64,000 nt of DNA from Artocarpus heterophyllus (GCA_025403435.1 CM046350.1:6793512-6857511), one strand, 5' to 3'; shown: positions 22,969 to 34,508, counted from the first letter of the stretch. Made by a program: numbers and translations. Notes: generated by a model not told the origin, from the letters alone.

Positions 22969-25900
22969 ATGGCTTCGAATACTGTAACCAAAAGGTTTCA
23001 ACTGCCATTACCGTCGTCATCAGCTCCGCCACCGCCGACAAAGATAAACGTCCAGAAATTCTCGGAATCGCGAGCCGCCGAGCTCGAGTCTCTCCACACC
23101 ATCGTTGCCGGTCGCTTAGGCGGAGATTTCCGGTCGAAGCGATGCAAGAGGCGCCGGACCACCTCGTTCGACAGCAAAGCCGCCCGTAGACGACGCAAAA
23201 GGCAGCGAAACGACTTATCGAGCAAGAAAAACGACGACGATAAGGACAGCGACGGTGTTAGAGTTCCTCGTCGTGTTCGAAGTAGAGCTCAACTTAGGAT
23301 GAATCCAGAGAAGGGGTTTTCTACGGCCGGAGACTGGACAAAGAGGCTCAGGACTCACGTTTGGCATGCGAAGAGGTTCACCATGACCAAGCTCTGGGGT
23401 TATTACCTTCCTCTTGGTCTCCATGGCAGGTGAATTTTGATTTTCACGTTTATTTTCGTAAATTGATGTTAATGCTTTTGTTGTCTCCTAAAAAAAAATG
23501 TAACCTTTGTGAAGGATTACGTAGAGGAAGAGGTTCTAGAGCTCTGTTGAAGTGGTTTAGAGATGGAGTTCTCATCCATGATGCAACCTACCATGTTGCT
23601 GTCCAATTGGAAGGTCCAGAGGTAAGCGTTGTATATATTTATTTATTTATTATTATTATTATTTTTAACTAGTACTTCAAAAAAACGTAGTGTTGTAGTG
23701 GTTTATAGGCTTTATGTGCTTGCTAAAAAGTGATGAAACTTGTGACTTAATTGAAAATTGAGAATTTTTCCATGTACAGGGCTCGTTGTTGTCAATTCTA
23801 AGGATGGTACTTGAGCCTTCTCCATCTGCAGGTTCTGATGGCGTCCCTGATTCTGTCGTTTCTGGCACTATCTATGAAAATGCCATGGTGGGTTGCCCCA
23901 TTCTAGTCCTTTTTTTTAATGAAAAATAATGTCTGAAATTTGGTTGTATGCTTTATTCTGTACGTTTCAGCTTTACCGTATCGGTACACCATTTTCGAAA
24001 CCAATCGCTCCCGTAATGTATATGTGGCGACCTTGTTGCTTGCGGAATAAGGACAAAGATGTTGTTGATGTTGATGATCAAGGATTTAAGAAAGAGGAGA
24101 TTACAGAGTCGCATTCTTGTTTTCGCTGACTTTGGGTGTGGATACATGCTTCTGCTTTTAGTGAAGGATATGATGCTCTGAACGTTGCTTGCCAGAAAGA
24201 GGTAAACATAACGTCCAAGCCTATGGATCTTATTAGAATACCATCAATTAAGTGCAAAAGTGAGCATACAGACTTTTAGGTCAATTCAGAAGTTGTTGGA
24301 GTTCTATTAGCTCGTAAAACACTAATAAATGATAAATCTGTCCTTGGTTTTGTTACTATTGAAATAAATGATTTCTTGATGTGTTGTTCACTTTTAGCCA
24401 AAAAAAAAAAAAAAAGGGATCAATATGTAAACTCGTGTTCCACTTTTGCTTCATTGGCAAGTGATTTTTCTTTTTTCTGGTATGTTAAGAGGAACCAGCA
24501 TTTAATTGCATATTCTGAATACTGACTTATGAACTAGTTAATTTGGCAATTGCATGGATTTTTCAGATGGAAGAGAGGGGTGTCTCAGTTGAAATTTTTT
24601 CACTTGAGGGACAGCTTGCAAAGTTGGAAATCATGGGATCAAAGGCATTTAAACTTCTTCAAAAGACGCTTTCTATTACTCGGTGAGTTACTAAGACGTT
24701 CTTTTCAGATTAGTCCCAGTTCAGGAGCTACGGATGGGAACATGATGTTGGGATTTACAGGATTTTGGAGGATTCTTGGCAAACGGAGAACCGTTCAGTT
24801 GCTGAAGCCGATGATGATTCTCTACTCATGAAAAGTTCAGTACTTGACAATGAGGATGACATAGCTTCTAAAGCAGTCTTATCTCTTATGGTCATTGATC
24901 CTCGTGCACCAAGAAAGATAAAAACTGATCCTCGTGCACCAAGAAAGATAAAAACAACTGCTAATATTCAAGAGTCAACGTCAAGTGATATAATTGATGA
25001 CGTTACAGGAACTAAAATTAGAGATGCTGATGTAGTAGAAATTTTAGACAGGAATGAAGGTGATGACAACACATTTTCATGCAGAAGCTTGTGGGATGCT
25101 TGCTCGGGTGTAATTTCTCCTCTAGAAGAGAGTGTTCTTTCCCAGGAAAAGAATGAGCTGCATAAGAACTTCTTTTGCCTCAATGATCCAAATCCAACTA
25201 AGTTTCAAAGCTTAAGGTGTTGCCCTATTTTTCTTTTGAAAGATGAGAACAAAAAGGGCTTGACTACTGGGTAACCTCTTTTGCCTATTTTTCCATTTAC
25301 TTTTCCTCTTTAAAATTTCTCTAAGGTATCCATTCAAATGAAGAAAAGAAGTTTTATCTAATGTATTGCCATTGCATGAGCAGGGTGTATTCTTTGAAAT
25401 TTCACCAATGTTTAACTTTTCTAAGAGCATTTCTTAGTGCTTGGTGCCTGATTGTTTTTTCCCTTGTTACTCTCAGATTGTCTATTATACTCCCCTTAAA
25501 TTGGGTCAAGGCCTTTTGGGTCCCTCTTGTCTCTAAGGGTGCTCATGCTATTGGTTTGAGAGAGAAGCACTGGGTTGCAGCTGAAGTAAGTGTGAGCATG
25601 TCCAGTCCTTATAATTTGGAGTATTAGATTAATAAGCACAGCATCTAAATCTTGCACTCATTTTTGCAGGTCAGTTTGCCATTTTTCCCGTCGGATTTTC
25701 CTGATTGTAATGCATATACATGTTTAAAGGCAACTGAAGCTGCCGAGTATTATCTTAAAGAGGAACTTCGCCCTCCTGCAATAAGACCTTTGAGGATTCC
25801 CATTCCACCACCATGGGAGTGTCAGGGTTACTTTAAACAGATTTCTCTCAAGAGTTGAAGATCCTAAAGGTTGTACAGGACGAAAACAGGACAATGACAA

Positions 25901-26927
25901 TTTAATAGCGGATTCAGAGAATTCTTCTTATGATAAATTACTTGCTGGTCATGATACTTCTTTAGATGGTTTTGTAGCAAGGACATCTTCGTCACTTACT
26001 AATTTCCTACATGAAATTAAAGGCAATCATTTACTTCTCTTTCCTCAAGTAGCAAAGAGAAAGACATGTTTTTCAAAACTTGTGAAGGATGAAAGCAAGC
26101 TTGGGCAGGCCCAAAATGGGATTTCTAATATTGTATACAATAGTAAATTGTGTTTCCTACGGGTTCTTCTCCATGCTTGCAAGGAAGGCTCTTTTGAAGA
26201 GGGAGCCGTTGTCTGTGCACCTCAACTCACTGATATAACATTGCGGACTTCGGGGTAGGTAGTTTTTTAAGCTTCTTTTTTAGTGAAATACTCAAGATGC
26301 TTTTTTTTTAATTATTATTATTATTTTTTTATCCCAATATGCCAAGTGAACCTTGATGTAGGATTCTTCTAGTTAGTGATTCAGAGAATAATACCAGATG
26401 TTCATAAATTTGACATTGATAAATATCCATGACATGTGTGTTTCAGTCCAGAGAACATTGAGGGAGGACTTCAAATTCCCCAGTCTGCTGTCACGTCATA
26501 CTTCAAAGAGCAGTTTTCCGGTAAGTGGGAACTCCAGATACCAGAGGACTATACTGCTCGTGAATCTCATCGGTTACCAATAGGCTTTGTTACAACAGGA
26601 TTTGTCAGAGGGAGGTGAGTACATGATTCCTGTTGCCAGATACAACTATGAGTAACCCTCTGCTTTTATTTTGCCATTGATGTGCTAATTTTCATCTTTG
26701 TTTTGTGGAAATGCAACTTTATGCGCAGCAAGAAGCCAGTGGCGGTAGCGTTTTGTAAAGCAGTCTTGCTTGCTCATCTCAGGGAAGAGCAATGGAGCGA
26801 TTTGCCTGCGAAGCGAAGGCAGAAAGAGATTTATGTTCTTGTCAGGAATCTGCGATCCACAGCATATAGACTTGCTCTTGCCACCATAGTTTTGGAACAG
26901 CAGGAAGATGACGCGGAGTCGCTTTGA
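22969..26927 (+). CDS. POP1: POP1, protein subunit of RNase P / RNase MRP (reading frame broken twice)
   Basis: POP1 is the large protein of nuclear RNase P and RNase MRP, which process pre-tRNA and pre-rRNA in the nucleolus. Ten exons fit GT-AG sites and phases: 22969-23429, 23525-23621, 23780-23887, 23971-24201, 24567-24682, 24761-25270, 25477-25585, 25670-26254, 26447-26614, 26729-26927. POP1 N domain: 'ESRAAELESLH', 'KRRRTTSFD', 'KRLRTHVWHAKRF', 'LWGYYLPLGLHGRGRGSRA'. Middle: 'LYRIGTPFSKPIAPVMYMWR', 'WVWIHASAFSEGYDAL', 'FSLEGQLAKLEIMGSKAF'. POPLD domain in exons 7-8: 'WVKAFWVPLVSKGAHAIGLRE', 'LPFFPSDFPDC'. C-terminus: 'PIGFVTTGFVRG', 'KRRQKEIYVLVRN'. About 860 residues if uninterrupted. 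Two lesions: TGA at 24127-24129 (codon 275) just before the conserved 'LWVWIHASAF', and one surplus G in 25815-25817 (about codon 593), after which the open frame continues in another register to the exon 8 donor. Either a young pseudogene, a defective allele, or sequence errors. Confidence 0.9.
24897..24956 (+). repeat. 30-bp in-frame tandem duplication in POP1 exon 6
   Basis: A 30-bp unit encoding DPRAPRKIKT is repeated directly (24897-24926, 24927-24956) with two differing bases at the end of the second unit. It adds ten basic residues to a poorly conserved linker. Being a multiple of three it keeps the frame. Confidence 0.85.
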
Positions 26928-27067
26928 AATATGTCCTGTTCATTGTCCTGTTTGCTATATATCTGTGGCAGAGAACATAAGGCACGACCTATTAATTTTG
27001 TCACGAGTTCTGATGTACAGCGCGGACGAATTCTGAGAGTGAGGAAAAGAAGAATAGAGAAAAGCAC

Positions 27068-28121
27068 AAAATGAAGGTTTGGTTTTCTGATTTTGCATAT
27101 CTTATGAGAAAAAATAATCTACGTGTGTGTATCAAACTATCAATGCAGTATTATAAACGGAATAGATTATTGACTCCCAAGTCCTAACCCATTCAAAAAA
27201 AGTCGCTATTATTTTTTATGGTGACAATACTACCATACTACATCAGGTCTTTTTTCGGCAGAGCGAAAACGAGTATAATGTTATTTTTGTCGTTGATATT
27301 AAACGGCATGTCGCTTTATGAATGGAGAAATTTGTACCGTCCTTTTTTTTTTCCTTCCCTTTTGTTCAAAGGTTGTCGTTTAGGAACTCTCAAAACACGA
27401 AATCGTTTTAATATGACAAATGAGTACGTCCTTTGTGGCCAATGTCGTTCTTTCATGAAAATGAATGAAAGATTTTCTGAATTTCGGTTTGAATAAAAAC
27501 ATGTCGTTTTTAAGCTGTCTGAGAAATGGACGTAAGTTTAGTATTCTTTTTTCTTCCGTTTTGGAGGAAATTGGTGTGCGTATGAATGTTGTCTCATTCA
27601 GTGATGTTTGTCTGAATCAACATCTAACGAACAAACCACAAGTCGCTTCTTTAATTCCTTACTTTTCCTTTCACTGAAATGACATGTCGTTTATTTAATG
27701 TCAGCCTTATCCACAATGAAACGACATGTGTTGCAACAAAGAAACGACGAGTCAAGTTTTTCTCAAAGGAAAAAAAAGATATATATATTTTTTGTATTTT
27801 ATGTCGTTTACTCTATTATTTTTTTTTTTAAAAAAAATTGCTTAACCTTTAGTTTCCCTTCTATATAAGGACACTCCTTTACTAAACATCGATTTCTGCT
27901 ATTAAAAACATTTTCCTTCTTGTTCGCCGCTAAAATGAAACGACACGTTCCTTCTATGACAAGCCAAAACAAACGACATGTTCTTCAATGCTACGTTTAT
28001 CTCCATTTGAAGTGAACTCTAAGCTTAACTTAGGCCTTCATTTCAAGCGTCATAGATACATATGATCATGAACTCTAAAAATAATTATTTTTTAGATCTA
28101 TTTGGAAGGTAATTGACGACT
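27068..28121. other. Intergenic stretch rich in AAACGACATGT motifs
   Basis: Between POP1 and the neprosin wreck there is no recognisable gene. From about 27270 to 27990 the motif AAACGACATGT or its complement ACATGTCGTTT recurs with variants (27499, 27680, 27718, 27800, 27936, 27970 and weaker ones near 27300 and 27740). Such short dispersed inverted motifs are seen in subterminal regions of DNA transposons, but I find no termini. Confidence 0.4.
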
Positions 28122-28849
28122 TAAGGCCTTATTTCAAGGTGTTTTAAGTGCATGTTTTGGACATGTATCATACACTCTTTTTTTCTCTATTGTTCACAAG
28201 AAGCGAAATACCTGGGACCACCAAAAAAGAAATGGGTCCCAAAATCGAGTGCTTTGGGCTAGTGATGCAAGAACGGGCTGGCCGGCCTGTTCTCCTTAGG
28301 CCCACACAGGCCGGGGGCCAGCCCGGTCAGGCCCACGAATTTTGTGGACTAGACCAGGCTGGCTCGTATTAAAATTACCTTGGCCCGGCCCGGTCCGGCC
28401 CGCTGGCTAATTTTACATGGGCTGTGCCGTGCTAGGCTGTGCCGTGGGCCGTGTTAGGCTGTGTCATGGGCCTTAAATGGGCCGGCCTATCTTGACCCAT
28501 CATGAGTTTAAATGGGCCGGCCCATCATAAGTTTAAATGGGCCAGCCCATCTAAGCATGTAATTTTTAATTTTTATTTTTGAATTTTTAAACAAGTTAGC
28601 AAATATAAAAGTTTGAATAGTCAAGGGAAATATAAAAAGGGATATTTTATTTACGATTGCCTAATTAAAACCTTTCTAAGGAAAACCTAATGGGACAAAA
28701 CCTTGGTAAGAAAAAAAGAGTACAATCAGGATAATTATACATAAGATGTTTACAAAATTACTAAAAACAAAAAAAATATAAAAAATATTGTTCATTATTA
28801 ATTACAATGTATTACTCCCAGTGGGAGTATCAGAAATGTCCAAATTTTT

Positions 28850-29745
28850 AAAGTCATCAACCCAATCATCTTGAACTTCTTGGCTTCTTCTACAAACATC
28901 CTTCTAATCTTTGACGTACATTACTACTTCCAGAATATCGTCACTCATACGTGCACGCCGTTCATCAAGTACTCTATCATTGCAACTAAATACTTATTCA
29001 TTTGCAACTGTGGACACTGGTAAGGTTAGTATATCACAAGCCATTTTAGGGAGCATATGAAAAGTTCTTGACTGTGATCTCCAAAATGACAAAAGATCAA
29101 ACTTATTGAAATCATGACCACTACCTTGCTCATTGAAAATGAATGCCGCAAAATTTGTTTCTAGATAGTTTTTCAATTCACTGCGTGTTGAAGATGTGGA
29201 TGATGCATTGAAACCAAATCTGGTGTAACTAATCATACTTGCCCATGGAGAACCATGTGGTACAGATGTAGTATTTGCTAAAGGTGCAGGGGATACTGTT
29301 TGGCCTCCTCCATATTTTCATTATATGCAGTAAATATGTTGTTAACTTTTGCTAGCACATTTTGAATGATTATGATGTCAGAATGCACCCTTAATTTTTC
29401 TCCTATACCTTTAAGCAAATATTCAACACCAGCAAATTTAACTCTTGGATCTAATACAACGGCTATGTAATACAAAAGTGGAACACGTTCCTAATATTTT
29501 TTGAATTTTTGTTCCATGAACTCAACAGATTCCCTAAACATGTGAAAATCTCTATGCATATTGAAGGTTGCAACAATGTTGCACAATTTATGTAATGCAT
29601 GAGGGGATGTGGGATAGTACACACCTGAGAGTTGGAGAGTGGCTTCTTAAAAAACCTTTAAGAAATTGTAGAAGCATGAAGCAATTTGTCAATCAAATTC
29701 TTGAAGTGGCTTAGTTAGATTCTTCAAGTTGTAATATGCGGTTAT
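28850..29745 (-). pseudogene. hAT transposase remnant (C-terminal half)
   Basis: On the - strand, 29475-29278 encodes 'YYIAVVLDPRVKFAGVEYLL', the catalytic-core block of hAT transposases, and 29236-28985 encodes the C-terminal dimerisation region: 'ELKNYLE', 'FDLLSFW', 'FHMLPKMACDILTLPVSTVA'. It is followed by 'VFSCNDRVLDERR', the usual tail, after an in-frame stop. Further stops and a frame change between the two blocks show it is dead. The upstream half is missing, cut by the LTR fragment starting at 29746. Confidence 0.85.
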
Positions 29746-30480
29746 TGTAATGACCGATAAAATTTCATTAATAAAACCTAGTATTTAATTAGGTTTAATT
29801 AATGAATTTACTCTTAAAAATGTATATTTTTGTAAAAATTGTAATTTTTGTAAAAATTACGATAAAGTATGAATAAATGGCATTGATTGCAAATTTCATG
29901 GCAAATGTGATGCAATGTTAATTATTACCGAATACAGATTTTATGAGTTTAATTACTTAGAAATTTATAAATAATATCCATAAAATAAATTTTATATCAC
30001 GATTAATTGTAAAATTGTGATATAAACGAATAGGAGATTAGAATGTAAATAGGACATAAAGATTGTCTAAACCCTAACTTGGGGTAGAAAGGAGGCCGAA
30101 GCAGTATAAGAATACTGCTAAGTGAAAACGCAGATATGAAAAATGTTATGATTGGCCCCCAAAAATAAACGAAAAGTAAGTCAAATATTTTTATACAGTC
30201 TAAGGAAAGAAAATACATTGATTTGACCATAACAGTATAGGAAAAATACTGCGTGATAAAAAATTACACAGTATAAATTTTTAACTCCACTAGCATGTCT
30301 AGAAAAGTGGCCCAATCACCTAGGTTTTCTATTAGGCTACATGTCTAAAAAAGTGGTCCTATCACCTTGTGCCACCTAGGGGTATACTCATGGATTACCA
30401 TGAGTCACCAAATGAGATAAGGATGCATTTATGGCAAGTTATCACAAAAAAATCTCTTCCTTTTTTTATTTCTTTCTTTC
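29746..30480 (+). mobile_element. Family A LTR fragment (5' end) inside the hAT
   Basis: Starts TGTAATGACC, as does the copy at 39926, and continues with the CAGTATA-rich block, 'aataaacgaaaag' (the empty site of the nested element at 6194) and the 'gtggcccaatcac' block. It stops near 30480, so only the first 0.7 kb remains. It interrupts the hAT transposase. Confidence 0.65.
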
Positions 30481-30660
30481 AAGTATGATTTGATTAGACA
30501 ATTCATTGAAGACTTAACGTCTCAGCTTTGCACATTGTAGACATTTATGGCAAGTTATCACAAAAAAATCTCTTCCTTTTTTTTATTTTTTTCTTTCAAG
30601 TGTGATTTGATTAGACAATTCGTTGAAGACTTAATGTCTCAGCTTTGCACATTGTAGGCC
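30426..30660. repeat. 116-bp tandem duplication
   Basis: The segment starting 'catttatggcaagttatcac' at 30426 is repeated from 30542. The unit spans the junction between the LTR fragment and hAT-type sequence ('ctcagctttgcacattgtag'), so the duplication happened after they were joined. Confidence 0.75.
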
Positions 30661-32707
30661 TTCCTTCTGAGCCTCTATGTTAGGCCTCCCCCTTTATAAT
30701 TGCATAGGAGAATCTAATGCCATGTTCACTCACGGGTGAATATAACATGTATAAATTATATAAAATTTAATTCTTATATGTGTTAAATAATATATATATA
30801 TATTAAATGTATAGTATTTTGATGTAATAATACATGAACTATTGACTTAGTATCTGATTCTCAGCTTTGCTTCTCAAAAGCAAACTATACCTTATGTAAA
30901 AAACCCAAACTACCCTCATGTAAAAAAAACTTGCATATAAAATTTTCGCTCAGGGTGCTCCGCCCCCTACAACCCTTGGGAAGGGTGTTTACCACCCTCG
31001 TCCAACCCCCACATTGACCTTACCGCAAAGGTCGATCCATGTACAACCTTTGCGTAGAGGCAATCTGCGTCAGGGTAATAATTAAGCTCTACACATACTA
31101 ACAATGCCTACAAGAAAAAAAATAAAAAATACAAAGAAAAGAAAAAAAGCTTGTCAGGCCTATTGCAATGTGATATGCATGGGGGAATCTACTGTCATGT
31201 TCACTCACGGGTGAATATGACATGCATATATATTATATAATATTTAATTCTTACATGTATCAAATAATATATATTTTAAATGTATAGTATTTTGATGTGA
31301 TAATATATGACCTGCAAATTCAGTATTTGATTCTCAATTTTACTTCTTAAAAGCAAAGCATGCCTACAAAGAAAAAAAATAAAAAAATAAAAAGAAATGA
31401 AAAGAAAAGAAAAAGAACTTGCCAGGCCTATTGTGATGTGATATGCATTGGGAAAATCTTATGCCATATTCACTCACAGGTGAATATGACATGTATATAT
31501 ATTATATAATATTTAATTCTTATATGTATTAAATAATATATATATATATATATATATTAAATGTATAGTCTTTTGATGTGATAATACATCACTTACAATG
31601 GGCCTTACATGACTTACTAAAGAAGGCCATACTTAGTCATGTTCACCCGTGAGTGAACAAGAAAAAATATATCTAAATATATATATTTATATGAAATTGG
31701 GCTACAATGGGCCTTCGGTGGGCTGGCCTATTATGGGCCTGTATGGGCCTTACATGGGCCAGTCCATTGTGGGCCTAGATGGGCTGGCCTAGCCTGGGCT
31801 GTTGGGCTGGCCCATTGTGGGCCGGGATGGGCATGCCCATTATGGGCCTAGACGGGCTGGCCTGGCCTGGCCCGGCTTAGGCCTAGCCTAGCCTAGCCCA
31901 GCCTGGCCTAGGCCCAGCCCAGCCTAGCCCGGCTTGGCCTAGGCTCGGCCCAACCCGGCCTGGCCTAAGCCCGGCCTAGCCTGGCCCAGCCCAACCCGGC
32001 CAATGATTTTTCATGGGCTGACATATATTGGCCCAGTCTAGCCCACCAATATTTATGGGCCGTGCCGGGCCTTGAACAGTGCCAAACTGCCCAATCACTG
32101 TAGCAGGACTAGCTCGGACTAGCCCACGGGCCCCGGCCCATTGTTGCATCTCTACTTTGGGTTTGAGTTTAACATCATAGCATCCAGGCTTAGTTACGAA
32201 AGACAAGATTATCGGGCTCTTTTAAGTTCATTTCGTTGTCAAACTATCCAAGATTGCGGATATAAGCAGCTTTTTGATAACCTTTGTCAGGGAAATGGCC
32301 GCTCCCCATTTGAGTCGATGTGTGCTTACTGTGAATTCTAGTGTTCACTATCTCTCCACCCCAATGTACCACCTCGGCACCAGCACCCAAGTTTGTGAAA
32401 ATATTGGAAGGCCAAAATCCTATAAACTCATCCTAAAATTTCAACCACCAATTTCCATGACTTGGTTCCTGAAATTGAAAATATGCATCAAATTACTATT
32501 CATTATATACAAACATAAATATCTAGTCTATCATCCGTTTAATTTTTCTCTAATCTGATCATCTATCTTATTTTCCGCATGCCTAATATATTATTTGAGA
32601 ATTTATAAGTAATAGATGATCAGATTGGAGAAAAATTAAATGGATCATAGATGAGATATTTATGTTTGTATATAATGAAAAGTAATTTGATGCAGATTTT
32701 CAATTTC

Positions 32708-33150
32708 AGGCACCAAGTCATGGAAATTGGTGGCAGAAATTTCAGGATGAGTTTATAGGATTTTGGCCTTCCAATATTTTCACAAACTTGGGTGCTAGTG
32801 CCGAGGTGGTACATTGGGGTGGAGAGATAGTGAACACTAAAATTCATGGTAAGGACACATCGACTCAAATGGGGAGCAGCCATTTCCCTGACAAAGGTTA
32901 TCAAAAAGCTGCTTATATCCGCAATCTTGGATACTTTGACAACGAAATGAACTTAAAAGAGCCCGAGAATCTTGTGTCTTTCGCAAGTAAGCCTAGATGC
33001 TATGATGTTAAACTCAAACCCAAAGCAGTCGATTTTGGGACCCATTTCTTTTTTGGTGGTCCGGGTATTCTGCTTCTTGTGAACAATAGAGAAAAAAAAA
33101 AAAGGGTGTATGGTACATGTCCAAAACATGCACTGAAAACGCCTTAAAAT
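32708..33150 (+). pseudogene. Neprosin last exon, right palindrome arm
   Basis: On the + strand the frame encodes the C-terminal part of a neprosin domain: WWQKF, IGFWPSNIFTNLGA, VVHWGGEIVN, STQMGSSHFPDKGYQKAAYI, RCYDVKLKPK and FFFGGPG, matching the last exon of the intact gene at 55720-56088. It stays open through the conserved region, unlike the left arm, but has lost its own upstream exons and runs away from them, so it is an orphan exon. Confidence 0.8.
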
Positions 33151-33189
33151 GAGGCCCATATAATGTGTATTTTATTACCCTCATTAGCG

Positions 33190-34396
33190 ACTGTTACTTC
33201 ATATTGACGGTAATTGGAGACTAAAACATCCTGGAGGTAATAACCGGCGACAAGATTTGGGCTAACTTGTACAAAACCAGGACAATCAAGGTTACAGCAA
33301 CCTTTTCTTTTGTAGCCATCAGCCTAATTTCAAACAACAAAACACATAAAAATTATTGTGTCGTCTTATTATAAAATCGATTAAAAGTAATTATATAATG
33401 AACCGAAAATTTATAGATATTGAACAAAATTTTGAAATTAGAACTTACTGTCCAGTATATGAAGAAGTGGGTTTTTCTATCACCAGAACAAACCTAAATG
33501 AGCACACAATGTCACAGTTTAGTTATTCTAACCCATAATGATTTATATGCTAAAATTATTAGAAATATGCATGTATATACAAAAGTTTTTACAGTCCACC
33601 GAGCTTCAAGGTTGTTTAAATCATCAGTATTTGCACCTACAATCCAAAATTGAGCAAAACTGCACTCTTGACTGAATGTTAAGGGGTTCCATATATTGAT
33701 ATGTGCTTCGGCTTCATAGTAAGGTCCAGTACCACCAAATCCAACGTAGACATACTAATTTAGCCAAAAAAAAAAAATAGATGAAATGGTAATTAATTAG
33801 TCAACAAATTGAGAGAAAATAAGGAAACTAATTTCAAGAGAAATACTGTTTGCCGGTATTTAATTAATATGCAAATAAGTGTTTGAACCAATATACTGGT
33901 TTGAAAGTCAAATTTTGTAAAAGAAGACACTCTAACAAATTTGATTTAAACCACAATTTTATGGTTTAAACTACGTTACCAAACGACTTATAAATAGACA
34001 ATACATGCCTCGCGATTATGTGGAGGAATATATTGATCCGTGCTGTGATTAAGGCCTAATGTTGCACTAATATAGTGATTCAAAGTATGGCCATTTTTAC
34101 GTTTGTTGTCATGTGTTTTAGCACGCAAAATGGGGATTGTTCCTTTAGGGCATTCTCCATTCTTAAGCCAGCCTAAATACAAATCAGTAGGCTTGTTTTG
34201 GTTATTATCATGTGCTTCCCCTACTGAACTTAGTACTTTGCACTAGGCTTCATCTGTAAATAACAACAAAAATATAAATGGATAGTTAGATTATATGTAA
34301 ATTATACTACCCTAAAAAAATATAAATTATATTCATTGGAAGATTTCAAAAGAAAATGGCGAGCAAAACCTGAATTGTAAGATTCTTGAGTAGAGG
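33190..34396 (-). pseudogene. Neprosin-like (DUF239) pseudogene, exons 2-6
   Basis: On the - strand: end of exon 2 (about 34350-34396, cut by a hAT), exon 3 (about 34247-34010: 'ECPKGTIPILRAKTHDN', 'DQYIPPHNRE'), exon 4 (about 33755-33595: 'NIWNPLTFSQECSFAQFWIV', 'DDLNNLEARW'), exon 5 (about 33493-33449: 'THFFIYWT') and exon 6 (about 33330-33190: 'ADGYKRKGCCNLDCPGFVQV'). Exon 3 has a one-base deletion near its start that gives early stops, and its donor reads GC instead of GT. The order matches the intact gene at 55.7-58.8 kb. The last exon is found only in the palindrome beyond. Confidence 0.8.
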
Positions 34397-34460
34397 CCGG
34401 CCTATGTAAGGCCCATACAAGCCCACAATAGGCCAGCCCACCTAAAGCCTATTGTGACCC

Positions 34461-34508
<48 letters not shown>

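Larger units (their letters stand above)
28260..32154 (-). mobile_element. hAT transposon (3.9 kb) with 8-bp target duplication
   Basis: Termini: left TAGTGATGCAAGAACGGGC, right in reverse complement TAGAGATGCAACAATGGGC. Duplication: CTTTGGGC (28252-28259) and CTTTGGGT (32155-32162). The other palindrome arm holds the unoccupied site, so the insertion is certain. Both ends have long GGCC-rich subterminal tracts (28270-28560, 31690-32150). The interior carries a decayed transposase on the - strand, a fragment of a family A LTR element, and AT-rich repeats of 'ttcactcacgggtgaa'. Confidence 0.9.
28150..32482 (-). pseudogene. Neprosin last exon, left palindrome arm (split by hAT, broken)
   Basis: On the - strand 32482 down to 32155, continued at 28259-28150 after the hAT, this is the final exon of a DUF239/neprosin gene: WWLKF, IGFWPSNIF, VVHWGGEIVN, then the region equivalent to 'CYDVKLKPK' and 'FFFGGPG'. 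It has a stop soon after WWLKF, and at least one more lesion around 'cttggatagtt'. It is in the orientation expected for the exons at 33290-34396, from which it is separated by the inverted arm. Confidence 0.75.
28122..33157. repeat. Large palindrome made from a neprosin last exon, left arm split by a hAT
   Basis: The left arm is 28122-28259 plus 32163-32566 and the right arm is 32612-33157 in reverse orientation; the spacer is about 45 bp (32567-32611). Each arm is about 550 bp. Translating the inner 285 bp of each arm in matching frames gives 94-residue strings that differ at only seven positions, so the arms are close to identical. The arms contain the neprosin last exon and flanking intron and 3' sequence. 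A transcript across the centre would fold into a long hairpin. The hAT at 28260-32154 lies only in the left arm. Confidence 0.85.

Noticed and set aside
32274..32558. Pair of 94-codon frames, + at 32274-32558 and - at 32620-32904
   Set aside because: They are antisense shadows of the two neprosin palindrome arms, not a new gene family.
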